The notes beneath the pieces are model-generated. The model saw only the letters and a list, made by a program, of their open reading frames with translations. It was not told where the DNA came from and did not search any database. 64,000 nucleotides of DNA, taken from contig OY365741.1 in NCBI GenBank assembly GCA_959347425.1, positions 806,001 through 870,000 of the forward strand, read 5' to 3'. This document shows positions 8,729 to 17,813 of the stretch, in pieces. The position numbers and the translations under genes were made by a program. Numbering within the stretch: position 1 is the stretch's first letter; the number at the start of each line of letters is the position of its first letter. This DNA is from an uncultured Amylibacter sp. (lineage in GTDB: Bacteria; Pseudomonadota; Alphaproteobacteria; Rhodobacterales; Rhodobacteraceae).

Positions 8729-9751
8729 ATGCGAAACTCCGTGAAATTCCCCGCCATAATAGCCGCGTTTATCGCGCTTGCCATAACCACAATAATTCCC
8801 AGCCACGCACAGGATAAACCGATTTTAACGGTTTATACTTACGATAGCTTTGTGTCCGATTGGGGGCCCGGCCCCTTGATAGAAACCGCGTTTGAAAAAA
8901 CCTGCGGTTGTGATTTGCAGCTAGTCGCCGCGGGCGATGGTGTGGCGATTTTATCACGTTTGCAATTGGAAGGCACACGCACCGATGCCGACATAGTTTT
9001 GGGGCTGGATACCAGCCTGACCGAACGCGCCAAAAACACCGGATTATTCGCGCCTTTAACAAACCCCACCCCCGCGTTGGATTTGCCGATTCACTGGGCG
9101 GATGATGTATTTCTACCCTACGATTGGGGCTATTTTTCTTTCGTTTATGATAACACGAAATTGCCTGACCCCCCCGATAGCTTTGCCGATTTGGCCTCCC
9201 GCCCCGATGATTTCAAAATCGTTATTCAAGACCCGCGCAGTTCCACCCCAGGGCTTGGTTTAGTGCTTTGGATAAAGCATATTTACGGCGATGCCGCCGC
9301 CGATATATGGCGCGATATTGCCCCGAAAATCCTGACCGTAACAAAGGGCTGGTCGGAGGCTTATGGCATGTTCGTCGCAGGCGAAGCCGATATGGTGCTG
9401 TCCTACACGACCTCCCCCGCCTATCATATTATAGCGGAAGAAGACCCGACAAAATCCGCGGCAAATTTCACCGAAGGGCATTATATGCAGATAGAGGTTG
9501 CGGGCAAATTGTCCGCCAGCGACACGCCAGAATTGGCAGATGATTTCCTTGCTTTTATGTTGGGGGCGGGTTTTCAATCGGTCATTCCAACGACAAATTG
9601 GATGTATCCTGCGGTGTTGCCAGAGGCGGGATTGCCCGATGGATTTGACGGGTTAATTGCGCCGAGAAAGAGCCTGATATTCTCGCCCAAACAGGCGGAG
9701 GCACTGCGTCAGAAAGCGATTGCCGAATGGCTTACCGTGCTCAGCCAGTAA
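8729..9751 (+). CDS. thiB: Thiamine ABC transporter, periplasmic binding protein
   Basis: ThiB binds thiamine, its mono- and diphosphate in the periplasm and delivers them to ThiPQ. I chose the ATG at 8729: it has AAAGGA 8 bases upstream and gives a normal signal peptide (FPAIIAAFIALAITTI, cut after HAQ). An in-frame ATG at 8669 abuts the riboswitch stem and would add 20 residues. The mature part starts PILTVYTYDSF as in known ThiB proteins and carries the LSYTTSPAYH segment typical of the family. The 3' end overlaps thiP by 25 bases. Regulated by the TPP riboswitch just upstream. Confidence 0.93.
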   Translation: MRNSVKFPAIIAAFIALAITTIIPSHAQDKPILTVYTYDSFVSDWGPGPLIETAFEKTCGCDLQLVAAGDGVAILSRLQLEGTRTDADIVLGLDTSLTERAKNTGLFAPLTNPTPALDLPIHWADDVFLPYDWGYFSFVYDNTKLPDPPDSFADLASRPDDFKIVIQDPRSSTPGLGLVLWIKHIYGDAAADIWRDIAPKILTVTKGWSEAYGMFVAGEADMVLSYTTSPAYHIIAEEDPTKSAANFTEGHYMQIEVAGKLSASDTPELADDFLAFMLGAGFQSVIPTTNWMYPAVLPEAGLPDGFDGLIAPRKSLIFSPKQAEALRQKAIAEWLTVLSQ

Positions 9752-11322
9752 AACCCCATACCTATATTTTCGGCGGTTTGGCGGTGGCGTTATTGGTGTT
9801 TTTAACGCTGGGAACGCTGGTTGCGGTCTGGCTGTGGCGCGATATATCCGCGCCCCTGACCCCAAGCGATTGGGCGGCGATTCGCTTTACCCTTCTCCAA
9901 GCGGGGGCCTCTGCTAGTATCAGCGTGGGGTTGGCGATTTTTGTCGCCCGTGCGCTGGCAAGGCGGATATTTTGGGGGCGAGGCGTTATGGTCGCCCTGC
10001 TGGGTGCGCCGTTTATCCTGCCCGCGATTGTCGCGGTTTTCGCGCTGATAGCGGTTTGGGGGCGGACGGGTTGGGTGTCCTCTGTCATCGGTGAATTCGG
10101 GTTTATGCCGCTTAATATTTACGGATTTATTGGCGTGGTTTTGGCGCATGTGTTTTTTAATTTGCCCTTGGCTACCCGTTTGATTTTGCAAGGTTGGCTG
10201 GCGATTCCAACCGAGCAATTCCGCCTATGTGCGCAGTTGGGGATGGAGTCAAACCACATCAATAAAATTCTGGAACGCCCGATTTTACGCAGTGTCGTGC
10301 CAAGCAGTTTTGTTTTGATTTTTTTATTATGCGTGTCAAGTTTTGCTGTTGCCCTTGCCCTTGGGGGCGGACCCCGTGCCACGACGATAGAGCTGGCAAT
10401 TTATCAATCCCTACGGTTTGATTTTGATTTGGGTAAGGCGGCGAATCTGGCGATGATTCAATTTGCGTTGTGTGCGATTTTATCCATGCTGGCGGTGTTT
10501 GCCACGCGGAAATACGATATGACTCTGGGGCTGGATAGCCCGCCGAAACGTTGGGATGGACGCGGGGCGTGCGTGCGTATTTTTGACGCTGGTGTTTTGA
10601 TTTTAACGGCTGGGTTTTTGTTTTTGCCTTTGGTTGCGATAGCTCTTCGCGGGCTGGCGGGGCTACTGGTTCTGCCCGATACTATCTGGCGGGCGGGTCT
10701 GAATTCGGTGCTGGTTGCGGGGGCGGCGATGGTGATTACGATAGCCATGACGCTCGCCTTATCAAACCTGATTATTCGTCTTTTAAACACGCGAGCAAAC
10801 ACGCGAGCGGGGGCTGGTCGCGTGATAGAATCCTTTGGCGTGCTTATTTTATCCGCCTCGCCTTTCGTTATGGGAACGGGGTTATTTATTATTATCAATC
10901 GTTTTATCAATCCGTTTGATGTCGCGTTGGGTGTGGTTATTTTGGTTAATGCTTTGATGAGCATCCCCTTTGCTCTGCGGATTCTGCTGCCCGCGATGAT
11001 ACGGGCGGAAGCGTCCTATGGTCGCCTAGGCACCAGTTTGGGAATGACCGCATCCACACGGTTTCGCCTGTGTATTTGGCCGCGATTGCGTCGCCCGATG
11101 GGGTTTGCTGCGGGCTTGGCTTTGGCGTTATCCATGGGCGATCTTGGCGTGATAGCCCTGTTTGCCCCGCCGAATTTGGAAACCCTACCGTTGCTGATGT
11201 ATCGGTTAATGGAGTCCTATCAAATAGCCGCCGCGGGCGGGGTTGCGTTATGTTTGGTTGGGCTGAGTTTCGGGCTGTTTTGGCTGTGTGATAAAGGGGG
11301 GCGAATCGGTGATAGCATTTGA
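9727..11322 (+). CDS. thiP: Thiamine ABC transporter, permease
   Basis: This 531-residue inner-membrane permease is a fused double permease, as ThiP is: two halves, each with about six membrane segments and an EAA-type cytoplasmic loop (LCAQLGMESNHINKILERPILRSVVPS near residue 164, and a second ASYGRLGTSLGMTASTRFRLCIWPRLRRPM near 427). It overlaps the end of thiB by 25 bases and the start of thiQ by 14, so translation of the three genes is coupled. It works with ThiB and ThiQ to import thiamine compounds under control of the upstream TPP riboswitch. Confidence 0.93.
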   Translation: MAYRAQPVKPHTYIFGGLAVALLVFLTLGTLVAVWLWRDISAPLTPSDWAAIRFTLLQAGASASISVGLAIFVARALARRIFWGRGVMVALLGAPFILPAIVAVFALIAVWGRTGWVSSVIGEFGFMPLNIYGFIGVVLAHVFFNLPLATRLILQGWLAIPTEQFRLCAQLGMESNHINKILERPILRSVVPSSFVLIFLLCVSSFAVALALGGGPRATTIELAIYQSLRFDFDLGKAANLAMIQFALCAILSMLAVFATRKYDMTLGLDSPPKRWDGRGACVRIFDAGVLILTAGFLFLPLVAIALRGLAGLLVLPDTIWRAGLNSVLVAGAAMVITIAMTLALSNLIIRLLNTRANTRAGAGRVIESFGVLILSASPFVMGTGLFIIINRFINPFDVALGVVILVNALMSIPFALRILLPAMIRAEASYGRLGTSLGMTASTRFRLCIWPRLRRPMGFAAGLALALSMGDLGVIALFAPPNLETLPLLMYRLMESYQIAAAGGVALCLVGLSFGLFWLCDKGGRIGDSI

Positions 11323-12001
11323 AAACCTTATCGTCCGCAGTGGTGATTTCACTTTAAGCGCGGATTTTACCATAGAGCCTCGGCGTAAAATAGCCCTGCT
11401 GGGCGCGTCTGGCGCGGGCAAATCAACCTTGCTGATTGCCTTGGCTGGACTGATGGATATTGACGCGGGGCGGATTATTTATGACGGGCAGGATATTACC
11501 GATTTGCCGCCCGCGCAACGCCCCGTGTCGCTGTTGTTTCAGGAGCATAATTTGTTTGCACATCTTACTGTGCGCCAAAATATCGCACTAGGATTGCGTC
11601 CCGATTTGCGATTGTCATCGGCGGATTGGGCGCAGGTGGAGGGTGCCTTGGCACGGGTTGGACTGGCGGATTATGGCACGCGTTTGCCCGCGCAATTATC
11701 GGGCGGACAGGCGGGGCGGGCGGCCTTGGCACGGACGTTATTACGGCGCAAACCCGTGTTATGTTTGGACGAGCCGTTTGCCGCACTTGGTCCAGCCTTG
11801 CGTTATGAGATGCTGGATTTGGTGGCAGAGATTGTGGCAGAGACTGGGGCGACTTTGTTGCTGGTGACGCACTTGCCAGAGGACGCGGCCTATATCGCAG
11901 AACAGACGATTGTCGTGGCAGAGGGTGTGGCGTATCCGCCCGTGGCGACTTCGGAGGTTTTGGAAAATCCACCGCCTGCTTTGAAAAAATATCTTGGTTA
12001 G
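11309..12001 (+). CDS. thiQ: Thiamine ABC transporter, ATP-binding protein
   Basis: This is the ATPase subunit of the thiamine importer, about 230 residues. I favour the GTG at 11309, preceded by AAGGGGGG, over an in-frame GTG at 11288. The Walker A motif GASGAGKST, signature LSGGQAGRAALAR and Walker B LCLDEPFAAL are all present, and the short length matches ThiQ. The start overlaps the end of thiP. The stop codon TAG at 11999-12001 lies inside the first unit of an intergenic heptamer array, which then runs on for more than 200 bases. Confidence 0.93.
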   Translation: MIAFENLIVRSGDFTLSADFTIEPRRKIALLGASGAGKSTLLIALAGLMDIDAGRIIYDGQDITDLPPAQRPVSLLFQEHNLFAHLTVRQNIALGLRPDLRLSSADWAQVEGALARVGLADYGTRLPAQLSGGQAGRAALARTLLRRKPVLCLDEPFAALGPALRYEMLDLVAEIVAETGATLLLVTHLPEDAAYIAEQTIVVAEGVAYPPVATSEVLENPPPALKKYLG

Positions 12002-12224
12002 GTGTTAGTTGTTAGTTGTTAGTTATTAGTGATGAATAATAAAGAGTCGATTAAATAATAAAGAACGGATAATAAATAATAAAGAACGGATAATAAATAA
12101 TAAAGAGCGGATAATAAATAATAAAGAGCAGATAATAAATAATAAAGAACGGATAATAAATAATAAATAACGGATAATAAATAACAACTAATAACTAACA
12201 ACTAATAACTAATAACTAACAACT
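11997..12224. repeat. Heptamer arrays in inverted orientation around seven 21-bp tandem repeats
   Basis: The left arm is made of units GTTAGTT/TTAGTTG/TTAGTTA (11997-12028). The right arm (12182-12224) is the same family inverted (ACTAATA, ACTAACA). Between them, about 12034-12183, lie seven tandem copies of a 21-bp unit close to TAATAAAGAACGGATAATAAA, itself three heptamers long. The minus-strand open frame across it encodes only a repetitive LSVLYYL peptide and is not taken as a gene. The block touches the thiQ stop on one side and the mltB stop on the other. Confidence 0.75.
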
Positions 12225-13497
12225 ACCGCGCCTTCTTTAATATACCTAACAACTCATGGCTATCCATCCCATCCGCCACTTGCCCGATTGATTTTTGAAA
12301 CGCCCGAATCGCTTGGCGGGTTTGCTCGCCGATAATCCCATCAACTTCGCCAAGGTCAAAACCCAAACGAATTAATTGCTCTTGCAACTCTCGCTGTTCG
12401 GCGTAAGATAACGCGTTCAAATCACGCGGCCAGGCGGCGATAACCTCGCCCCCGCCCGCCAGTCTATCAGACAAATGTCCCACTGCCAAAGCGTATGCGT
12501 TGGCGTTATTATACCGCTTTATCACAAAGAAATTGGCGGTCACCAAGAACGCAGGCCCCTTCGCACCAGCAGGTAAAAACATTGCCATCTTGCCCCAATT
12601 CGCCTTTGGCAAATCCGCACCATCCGCCAAAACCACACCCAATTTTGCCCACCGCTTCACCGATAATTTCGTCTTCAAATCCGCCTTGCCATAGTCAAAT
12701 CCAGCGGGCAATCGCACCTCTACCCCCCACGGGCGGTTGGCATTCCAGCCATGCTCTGCCAGATAATTGGCAGTGGAAGCCAGCGCGTCTGTCGGGTCGG
12801 TTCGCGACCAAATATTCCGCGCGCCATCGCCAATAAAATCCACCGCGTAAGCCTGATAACTTGTCGGAATAAACTGCGTATGCCCCATCGCACCCGCCCA
12901 AGATCCGATAATCCGCTCCGTCCCATTATCACCATTTTGCCATATTTTTAACGCCGCCAAAAGCTGCCCACGGGCGAACTCACCCCGCCGTCCATCATAC
13001 GCCAAAGTCGCCAAAGCCTCTATCGTATCAATATCGCCCATCCGCACACCGTAGGAGGATTCCAGCCCCCAAACCGCCAAAATAATCGGTGCGGGAACGC
13101 CGAACCGTGTGACTATCTGTGATAAAATATCGGCAAACTCGCCTTGCTTTTCACGCCCCTGCTGCACGCGATCGGGGGAGGCAGCACGGTCTAAATAATC
13201 CCAAATCTGCAAAGTAAATTCCGCCTGATTACGGTCGCTTTTCAAAACTTTTTTATTCAATCGCACACCGCGAAACGCCGCATCATAAACGGCGGGGGTG
13301 ATATTATTTTTCAACGCAACGGCGCGAAAATCCTTCACCCAAGCGTCAAACCCCGTATCCGCCTGTGCCAATATAATTGTTTCATCTGTCATAGTTTCTG
13401 CCTTTTTATTAAATATGTCATCGCCAAATATCGGGGTCGCCACACCACATAGCACCCCGAAAACACCCGCAAAAATACCCGTCCTTATCATGCGCAT
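12223..13497 (-). CDS. Lytic murein transglycosylase (MltB type) with C-terminal peptidoglycan-binding domain
   Basis: This periplasmic enzyme cleaves peptidoglycan glycan strands to 1,6-anhydro products. It has 424 residues: a signal segment (residues 4-22), the SLT family-3 (MltB) catalytic domain about 50-340 with the catalytic glutamate E146 in VWGLESSYG, the conserved GAMGHTQFIPTSY and IGDGARNIW stretches, and a PG_binding_1 domain at about 360-420 (QLIRLGFDLGEVDGIIGEQTRQAIRAFQ). It lies 3 bases downstream of rnr on the same strand. Its stop is within an inverted heptamer array. Confidence 0.92.
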   Translation of the reverse strand: MRMIRTGIFAGVFGVLCGVATPIFGDDIFNKKAETMTDETIILAQADTGFDAWVKDFRAVALKNNITPAVYDAAFRGVRLNKKVLKSDRNQAEFTLQIWDYLDRAASPDRVQQGREKQGEFADILSQIVTRFGVPAPIILAVWGLESSYGVRMGDIDTIEALATLAYDGRRGEFARGQLLAALKIWQNGDNGTERIIGSWAGAMGHTQFIPTSYQAYAVDFIGDGARNIWSRTDPTDALASTANYLAEHGWNANRPWGVEVRLPAGFDYGKADLKTKLSVKRWAKLGVVLADGADLPKANWGKMAMFLPAGAKGPAFLVTANFFVIKRYNNANAYALAVGHLSDRLAGGGEVIAAWPRDLNALSYAEQRELQEQLIRLGFDLGEVDGIIGEQTRQAIRAFQKSIGQVADGMDSHELLGILKKAR

Positions 13498-13500
13498 TTT

Positions 13501-15552
13501 TTATCTTCTGCCTGTTTTAGTATGCTTACGCCGCTTGCCCGACCTCGGCTTTTTATGCCCAGAACCAGACTTGGGTAAGGGCTTACCATTTAATTCAATC
13601 AAATCAAACACGATTTCGCCCGTGTTCGCGTTGGTATCCTGCAAGCACACCCGCGCGTCCATGCCCAGCCCGATAATACAGCCAGACCGCGCACCTTGCA
13701 AGACGTTTTTATCCCTGTCAAATTGCCAGTATTCGCCGCGCAAACTGCGCAAGGGAATCACCCCATCGGCCGCCGTGTCTATCAACCGCACAAAAATACC
13801 AAACCGCGAAAATCCGGCGATTCGTGCGTCAAAAGTCGCGCCAATATCCCGCTCCAAAAACGCCGCCAGATAGCGGTCTGCCGATTCGCGTTCCGCCATC
13901 ATTGCCCGCCTTTCGCTCACTGAAATCTGCGCACCAATCTCTGCCAAAACTTCCGTGGCGGGGGTATCGCCCGCGTCATCCCCCAGCCCGCAAGCCCGTA
14001 TCAAAGCACGATGAATAATCACATCAGCATAGCGGCGAATCGGCGAGGTAAAATGGCAATACCGCGTTAAATTCAACCCAAAATGCCCCAAGGAATCCAC
14101 CCCATAATAGGCCTGAGTCATGGAACGCAAAACGCTGATACTGACCAATTCGCTGTGGGCAGTCTTTTTGCTCTGTGCCAATAAACGGTTCAAATGGGCG
14201 GGTTGCAAACGCTGTCCTTTTGCCAATTTCAAACCCAACGAGCGAACAACATCGGACAAAGCATCCAGTTTTTCCTTTGGCGGGGATTCGTGGATTCGGT
14301 ATAAAAGCGGCTGTTTTTTATTTTCCAACTCCTCTGCCGCGCAGGTATTTGCCATAATCATAAAGGTCTCTATCAAAAGGTGAGCATCCTTACGCTGGGC
14401 AAAATGAATCGATTCCACCGTGCCGTCCGTGCCAAGGGTAATTTTGCGTTCGGGCAAATCAAGGTCTAACGGGGCGCGTTTTTCCTGCGCAATCGCCACG
14501 GCATGATAGGCACGATAAAGCTGGGTTATCGGGTCAATAAACGGCGTGGTGGCCGCATCCGCCGCACCATCATAGGCCGTTTGAACCTGCTGATAGGACA
14601 GGGCGGCGGCACTGCGAATCATCGCCCGATAAAACTGATGCTTGGTTTTTTCACCGTTCAAATCAATCGTCATTGCTACGACTAAAACGGGACGGTCTTC
14701 ACCTGCCCGCAGGGAACACAAATCGTTGGAAAGCCGTTCGGGCAGCATCGGCACAACGCGGTCAGGGAAGTAGCACGAATTGCCACGAAACAAAGCCTCT
14801 GCATCCAGTGGGGTATCGTGAGGCAGATAGGCCGCGACATCGGCAATCGCCACCCAAATGATAAAACCGCCCTTGTTTTGTGGGTCGAGGTCGGGCTGGA
14901 CAAACACCGCATCGTCGTGGTCTTTGGCATCAAACGGGTCAATCGTGATAAACGGATAATCGCGCAAATCCTTGCGGTTTTGTGTGTCTATCGGTTTTAT
15001 TTCGCGGGTTTGGGTCAGGGTCGCGGTGGAAAATTCTATCGGAATTTCATGGTTATGCAGTGCCATCATGCTGGGGCTGGGGGCGGTATCCGCGCCCAAT
15101 CGTTCTATGATTCGCGCCTTCGGCAAGCCCATCCGCCCCTTTGGCGCAATCTGCGTGGCACGTACCAATTCGCCCGATATCGCGCCGTTTTTATCCTTTT
15201 CAGCAACCGCCCATTCGCCTCGTGTTTTCTTGCTAATCGGCAACAACCGCCCGCCAGTGGGCGTGGCATGATAAATGCCAATCAGGTTTTGCGTGTTTTC
15301 CGAATCACGGGGTGCGGGGATTTTGCGAATAAGGCGGGCTTCAAAATCGACATCATCCTGCTCGCTGGGATTGATACGACAGAGCATAAAATCGCCGACT
15401 TTCAGCGACGGGTCGCCCGTTTTGGCAATGAAATGAATCCGCAAATCGTGGGGTTCGCCCTGTGCGATACACGCCCAGACATCGCCCGCGGCATCAATAG
15501 AGTCACACGACAGCACCATAACGGGCGGTAGTTTGGGAAGAGTTTTTATCAT
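13501..15552 (-). CDS. rnr: Ribonuclease R (RNase II/R family 3'-5' exoribonuclease)
   Basis: This processive exonuclease degrades structured RNA. The RNB catalytic core shows ITIDPFDAKDHDDAVFV with the metal-binding aspartates, FRGNSCYFPDRVVPMLPERLSNDLCSL and HFTSPIRRYADVIIHR. An S1 domain follows (about residues 570-650), with a basic tail (KPRSGKRRKHTKTGRR) that probably helps bind RNA. At 683 residues it is shorter than typical RNase R (about 750-810) and seems to lack the N-terminal helix-turn-helix; the frame starts close to the cold-shock domains. It is followed closely by mltB and preceded by a DUF2064 gene. Confidence 0.93.
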   Translation of the reverse strand: MIKTLPKLPPVMVLSCDSIDAAGDVWACIAQGEPHDLRIHFIAKTGDPSLKVGDFMLCRINPSEQDDVDFEARLIRKIPAPRDSENTQNLIGIYHATPTGGRLLPISKKTRGEWAVAEKDKNGAISGELVRATQIAPKGRMGLPKARIIERLGADTAPSPSMMALHNHEIPIEFSTATLTQTREIKPIDTQNRKDLRDYPFITIDPFDAKDHDDAVFVQPDLDPQNKGGFIIWVAIADVAAYLPHDTPLDAEALFRGNSCYFPDRVVPMLPERLSNDLCSLRAGEDRPVLVVAMTIDLNGEKTKHQFYRAMIRSAAALSYQQVQTAYDGAADAATTPFIDPITQLYRAYHAVAIAQEKRAPLDLDLPERKITLGTDGTVESIHFAQRKDAHLLIETFMIMANTCAAEELENKKQPLLYRIHESPPKEKLDALSDVVRSLGLKLAKGQRLQPAHLNRLLAQSKKTAHSELVSISVLRSMTQAYYGVDSLGHFGLNLTRYCHFTSPIRRYADVIIHRALIRACGLGDDAGDTPATEVLAEIGAQISVSERRAMMAERESADRYLAAFLERDIGATFDARIAGFSRFGIFVRLIDTAADGVIPLRSLRGEYWQFDRDKNVLQGARSGCIIGLGMDARVCLQDTNANTGEIVFDLIELNGKPLPKSGSGHKKPRSGKRRKHTKTGRR

Positions 15553-15553
15553 T

Positions 15554-16153
15554 TTAATTTATACTTTTCATAGCCACCAAATCGCCAATATCATCTACAT
15601 CACGCAGAACGTCAATATAGCCAATTCGCAAATTCGGCATGGATTTTACGGTGTCATTCAGGCTATGTTCGCTGGACCAGCGCACATCAGAAAACAGATT
15701 TCGCGGCACAGGTTTTGCCCCGCGATGCAGCCCCATCAGCCAAAACCCACCATCGGGACAGGGGCCAAAAACTCCGTCATATTGCCCAAGAGTGCCAAAC
15801 GCTTTGTCAATCAAACGTGGGGTTATGTTGGGAATATCCGCGCCGATAATCACGATTTTACCCTTTATATCCGCACGGAAAATCCGTGCCATCCGCGCAC
15901 CCAAATCCCCGCGACCTTGCGCCCAACGGGGCAAACGGCTCGTCCAAACGCGGCTCTGCAATCCTGCCACATCGGGCGCGACCGCCAGCCAAGTTTGCCA
16001 CCGTGTATCCGCGCCCAATCGCGCAATTAAATCGCGGGTTTGATGACGCGCCCACCAAGTCGCCGCAATCGCCCCCAAGCCCACACCCAGCCGTGTTTTC
16101 ACACGCCCAACCCGCGGTTCTTTCACCATAATAAACAAATGACGCGGTGTCAT
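15554..16153 (-). CDS. DUF2064/TIGR04282-family glycosyltransferase-like protein
   Basis: This protein has about 199 residues. The ATG at 16153 overlaps the dapE stop (ATGA), so it is coupled to dapE. The N-terminus [15 protein letters not shown] near residue 8 is the nucleotide-sugar-like binding signature of this family. [19 protein letters not shown] (near 102-120) and [13 protein letters not shown] (near 131-143) match the conserved central motifs. The family is related to GT2/MobA-type nucleotidyl/glycosyltransferases, and some members lie in arsenosugar clusters. No arsenic genes are nearby, so the substrate is open. The stop is 2 bases before the rnr start. Confidence 0.8.
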   Translation of the reverse strand: MTPRHLFIMVKEPRVGRVKTRLGVGLGAIAATWWARHQTRDLIARLGADTRWQTWLAVAPDVAGLQSRVWTSRLPRWAQGRGDLGARMARIFRADIKGKIVIIGADIPNITPRLIDKAFGTLGQYDGVFGPCPDGGFWLMGLHRGAKPVPRNLFSDVRWSSEHSLNDTVKSMPNLRIGYIDVLRDVDDIGDLVAMKSIN

Positions 16154-17298
16154 GAAAAATAGCTTTGCAAAACGCGCAGGTAAATGGATTTTAGCTGGCG
16201 GATATGGGGGACGGACACGCATTCATCCACTTGATGCATGGTTTTGCCAACCAATCCGAATTCCACCACGGGGCAGTGTTTTTGAATAAACCGAGCGTCC
16301 GATGTCCCCCCCGTAGTCGATGGCACGGGGGTTCGTGTGGTCTCGGCACAAACCGCATCGGCTATAAGCGCAGAAAAATCATTGGGCGGGGTGATAAAAC
16401 TCTCCCCCGTTACGCGGGTTTGCAAATCAAATTTAATATCGCTTTCTTTGCTAGCCGTTTGCAAAATCCCCTTTAACCACGCAATCACAGAATCGCTGGT
16501 ATGGGCATCATTAAAACGGATATTCACCGAGGCAGTTGCCCGTGCGGGGATAATGTTTGTGGCAGAATTGCCCGTGTCAATCGCGGTAATTTCAAGGTTT
16601 GAGGGTTCAAAATGTTCTGTGCCATCATCAATCGGCGTGTTTAACCGCATCAAAAGCGCGACCAACGCAGGCATCGGATTCTTTGCCTTATCGGGATAGC
16701 CGACATGCCCCTGCACACCAATCGCGGTGATTTGCGCGTTGATAGAGCCTCGCCTGCCGATTTTCATCATATCGCCCATCTGTTCGGGGCAGGTTGGCTC
16801 GCCCACCAAACAATGGGTCATCTGTTCGCCATTTTGCTCCATCCAATCCAAAATCGCCCGTGTGCCGTCTTGGGCGGGGCCTTCTTCGTCACCCGTTAGG
16901 GTGATAATAATCGCGCCATCGGGCGGGGTGGTTTGGACAAAATCAATGGCGGCGGCGCAAAAGGCAGCAACGCCAGATTTCATATCGGCCGCGCCGCGCC
17001 CATACAGCACATCATCGCGAATCTCTGCGTCAAAGGGCGGGACGCTCCATAAGGATTCATCGCCGATAGGCACAACATCTATGTGTCCGTTAAAGCCGAA
17101 AGTACGGGAGTTCGTTTGCCCACCCCATCGGGCAAATAAATTGCAAACCCCGCCCCGATCAATCCGTGTGCAAGTGAATCCCGCACGGGTCAGCAGGGGT
17201 TCAATCAGGCGTAACGCCCCGCCCTCATCTGGAGTGACGGAGGGACAGCGCACCAAATCGGCGCATAGGGAAACCGCGTCTGTTGGCTCTATTTTCAC
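16150..17298 (-). CDS. dapE: Succinyl-diaminopimelate desuccinylase
   Basis: DapE is a di-zinc M20 peptidase-family hydrolase that makes LL-diaminopimelate for lysine and peptidoglycan. I prefer the GTG at 17298: GGAAGG lies just before it, it overlaps the stop of the preceding gene (GTGA), and the resulting 382 residues match the family (about 375-385). An in-frame ATG at 17337 lies within the upstream gene. Metal ligands are in [11 protein letters not shown] and [11 protein letters not shown]; the catalytic glutamates are in [11 protein letters not shown]; the C-terminal histidine is in [10 protein letters not shown]. Confidence 0.94.
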   Translation of the reverse strand: MKIEPTDAVSLCADLVRCPSVTPDEGGALRLIEPLLTRAGFTCTRIDRGGVCNLFARWGGQTNSRTFGFNGHIDVVPIGDESLWSVPPFDAEIRDDVLYGRGAADMKSGVAAFCAAAIDFVQTTPPDGAIIITLTGDEEGPAQDGTRAILDWMEQNGEQMTHCLVGEPTCPEQMGDMMKIGRRGSINAQITAIGVQGHVGYPDKAKNPMPALVALLMRLNTPIDDGTEHFEPSNLEITAIDTGNSATNIIPARATASVNIRFNDAHTSDSVIAWLKGILQTASKESDIKFDLQTRVTGESFITPPNDFSALIADAVCAETTRTPVPSTTGGTSDARFIQKHCPVVEFGLVGKTMHQVDECVSVPHIRQLKSIYLRVLQSYFS

Positions 17299-17765
17299 GG
17301 GTTGCCTTCCAACTGCCCCTTGGCGTTCAATGTCCAAAATGGGTTAAAGGCAACCTCCCACAAATGCCCATCAGGGTCGGCAAAGGTGCCAGAATATCCG
17401 CCCCAAAAGACTTCGGTAGGTTTGGTAATAACCACCGCCCCCGCGTCCTGCGCGGTTTGATAGGCGGCATTAACCGCCCGTTTGGATTTGTAATTCGTTG
17501 CCAGAGTTATACTGCCCGTTGTTCGCGTGTGAATCGGCATGCTAATATCGGCGGTTAGGGCATCGCGGGAATATAACGAAAAGAACTGCCCATCAATGGA
17601 GTAAAACGCGATTTTATCGTTGCCCCCTTCGGCTTCTATCCAGCCGAGCGCGGCATAAAACGCCCGTGATTTTGCCATATCCTCAACCGCTAGGGTTATC
17701 ATGGTAATACGTTGCGGGCTATCGGGGGTGGTATCGGGGGTGCTATCGGGTGGCATTTTTATCAT
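17295..17765 (-). CDS. VOC-superfamily protein (glyoxalase/bleomycin-resistance fold)
   Basis: This is a 156-residue protein with a single vicinal-oxygen-chelate fold: [24 protein letters not shown] at residues 19-42, and [17 protein letters not shown] at about 129-145. The first stretch carries only part of the metal site usual in glyoxalase I, so the activity is uncertain. The C-terminal [10 protein letters not shown] segment is common in a YP-type subfamily of unknown role. Its stop overlaps the likely GTG of dapE, so the two are co-translated. Confidence 0.85.
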   Translation of the reverse strand: MIKMPPDSTPDTTPDSPQRITMITLAVEDMAKSRAFYAALGWIEAEGGNDKIAFYSIDGQFFSLYSRDALTADISMPIHTRTTGSITLATNYKSKRAVNAAYQTAQDAGAVVITKPTEVFWGGYSGTFADPDGHLWEVAFNPFWTLNAKGQLEGNP

Positions 17766-17813
17766 CCTAAATATTGGGTGTCTTAACCCAGTCTATAAAA
17801 AATCGGCTAAGTG

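Noticed and set aside
12019..12201. Minus-strand 60-residue open frame of LSVLYYL repeats
   Set aside because: It is a by-product of the 21-bp tandem repeat, whose length is a multiple of three; no ribosome binding site and no normal composition.
11997..12224. CRISPR array from regularly repeated 21-bp units
   Set aside because: There are no unique spacers; the units are direct tandem copies and no cas genes occur.
14818..15531. 237-residue plus-strand open frame inside rnr
   Set aside because: Shadow of the well-supported rnr gene on the other strand; no recognisable domain or start signal.
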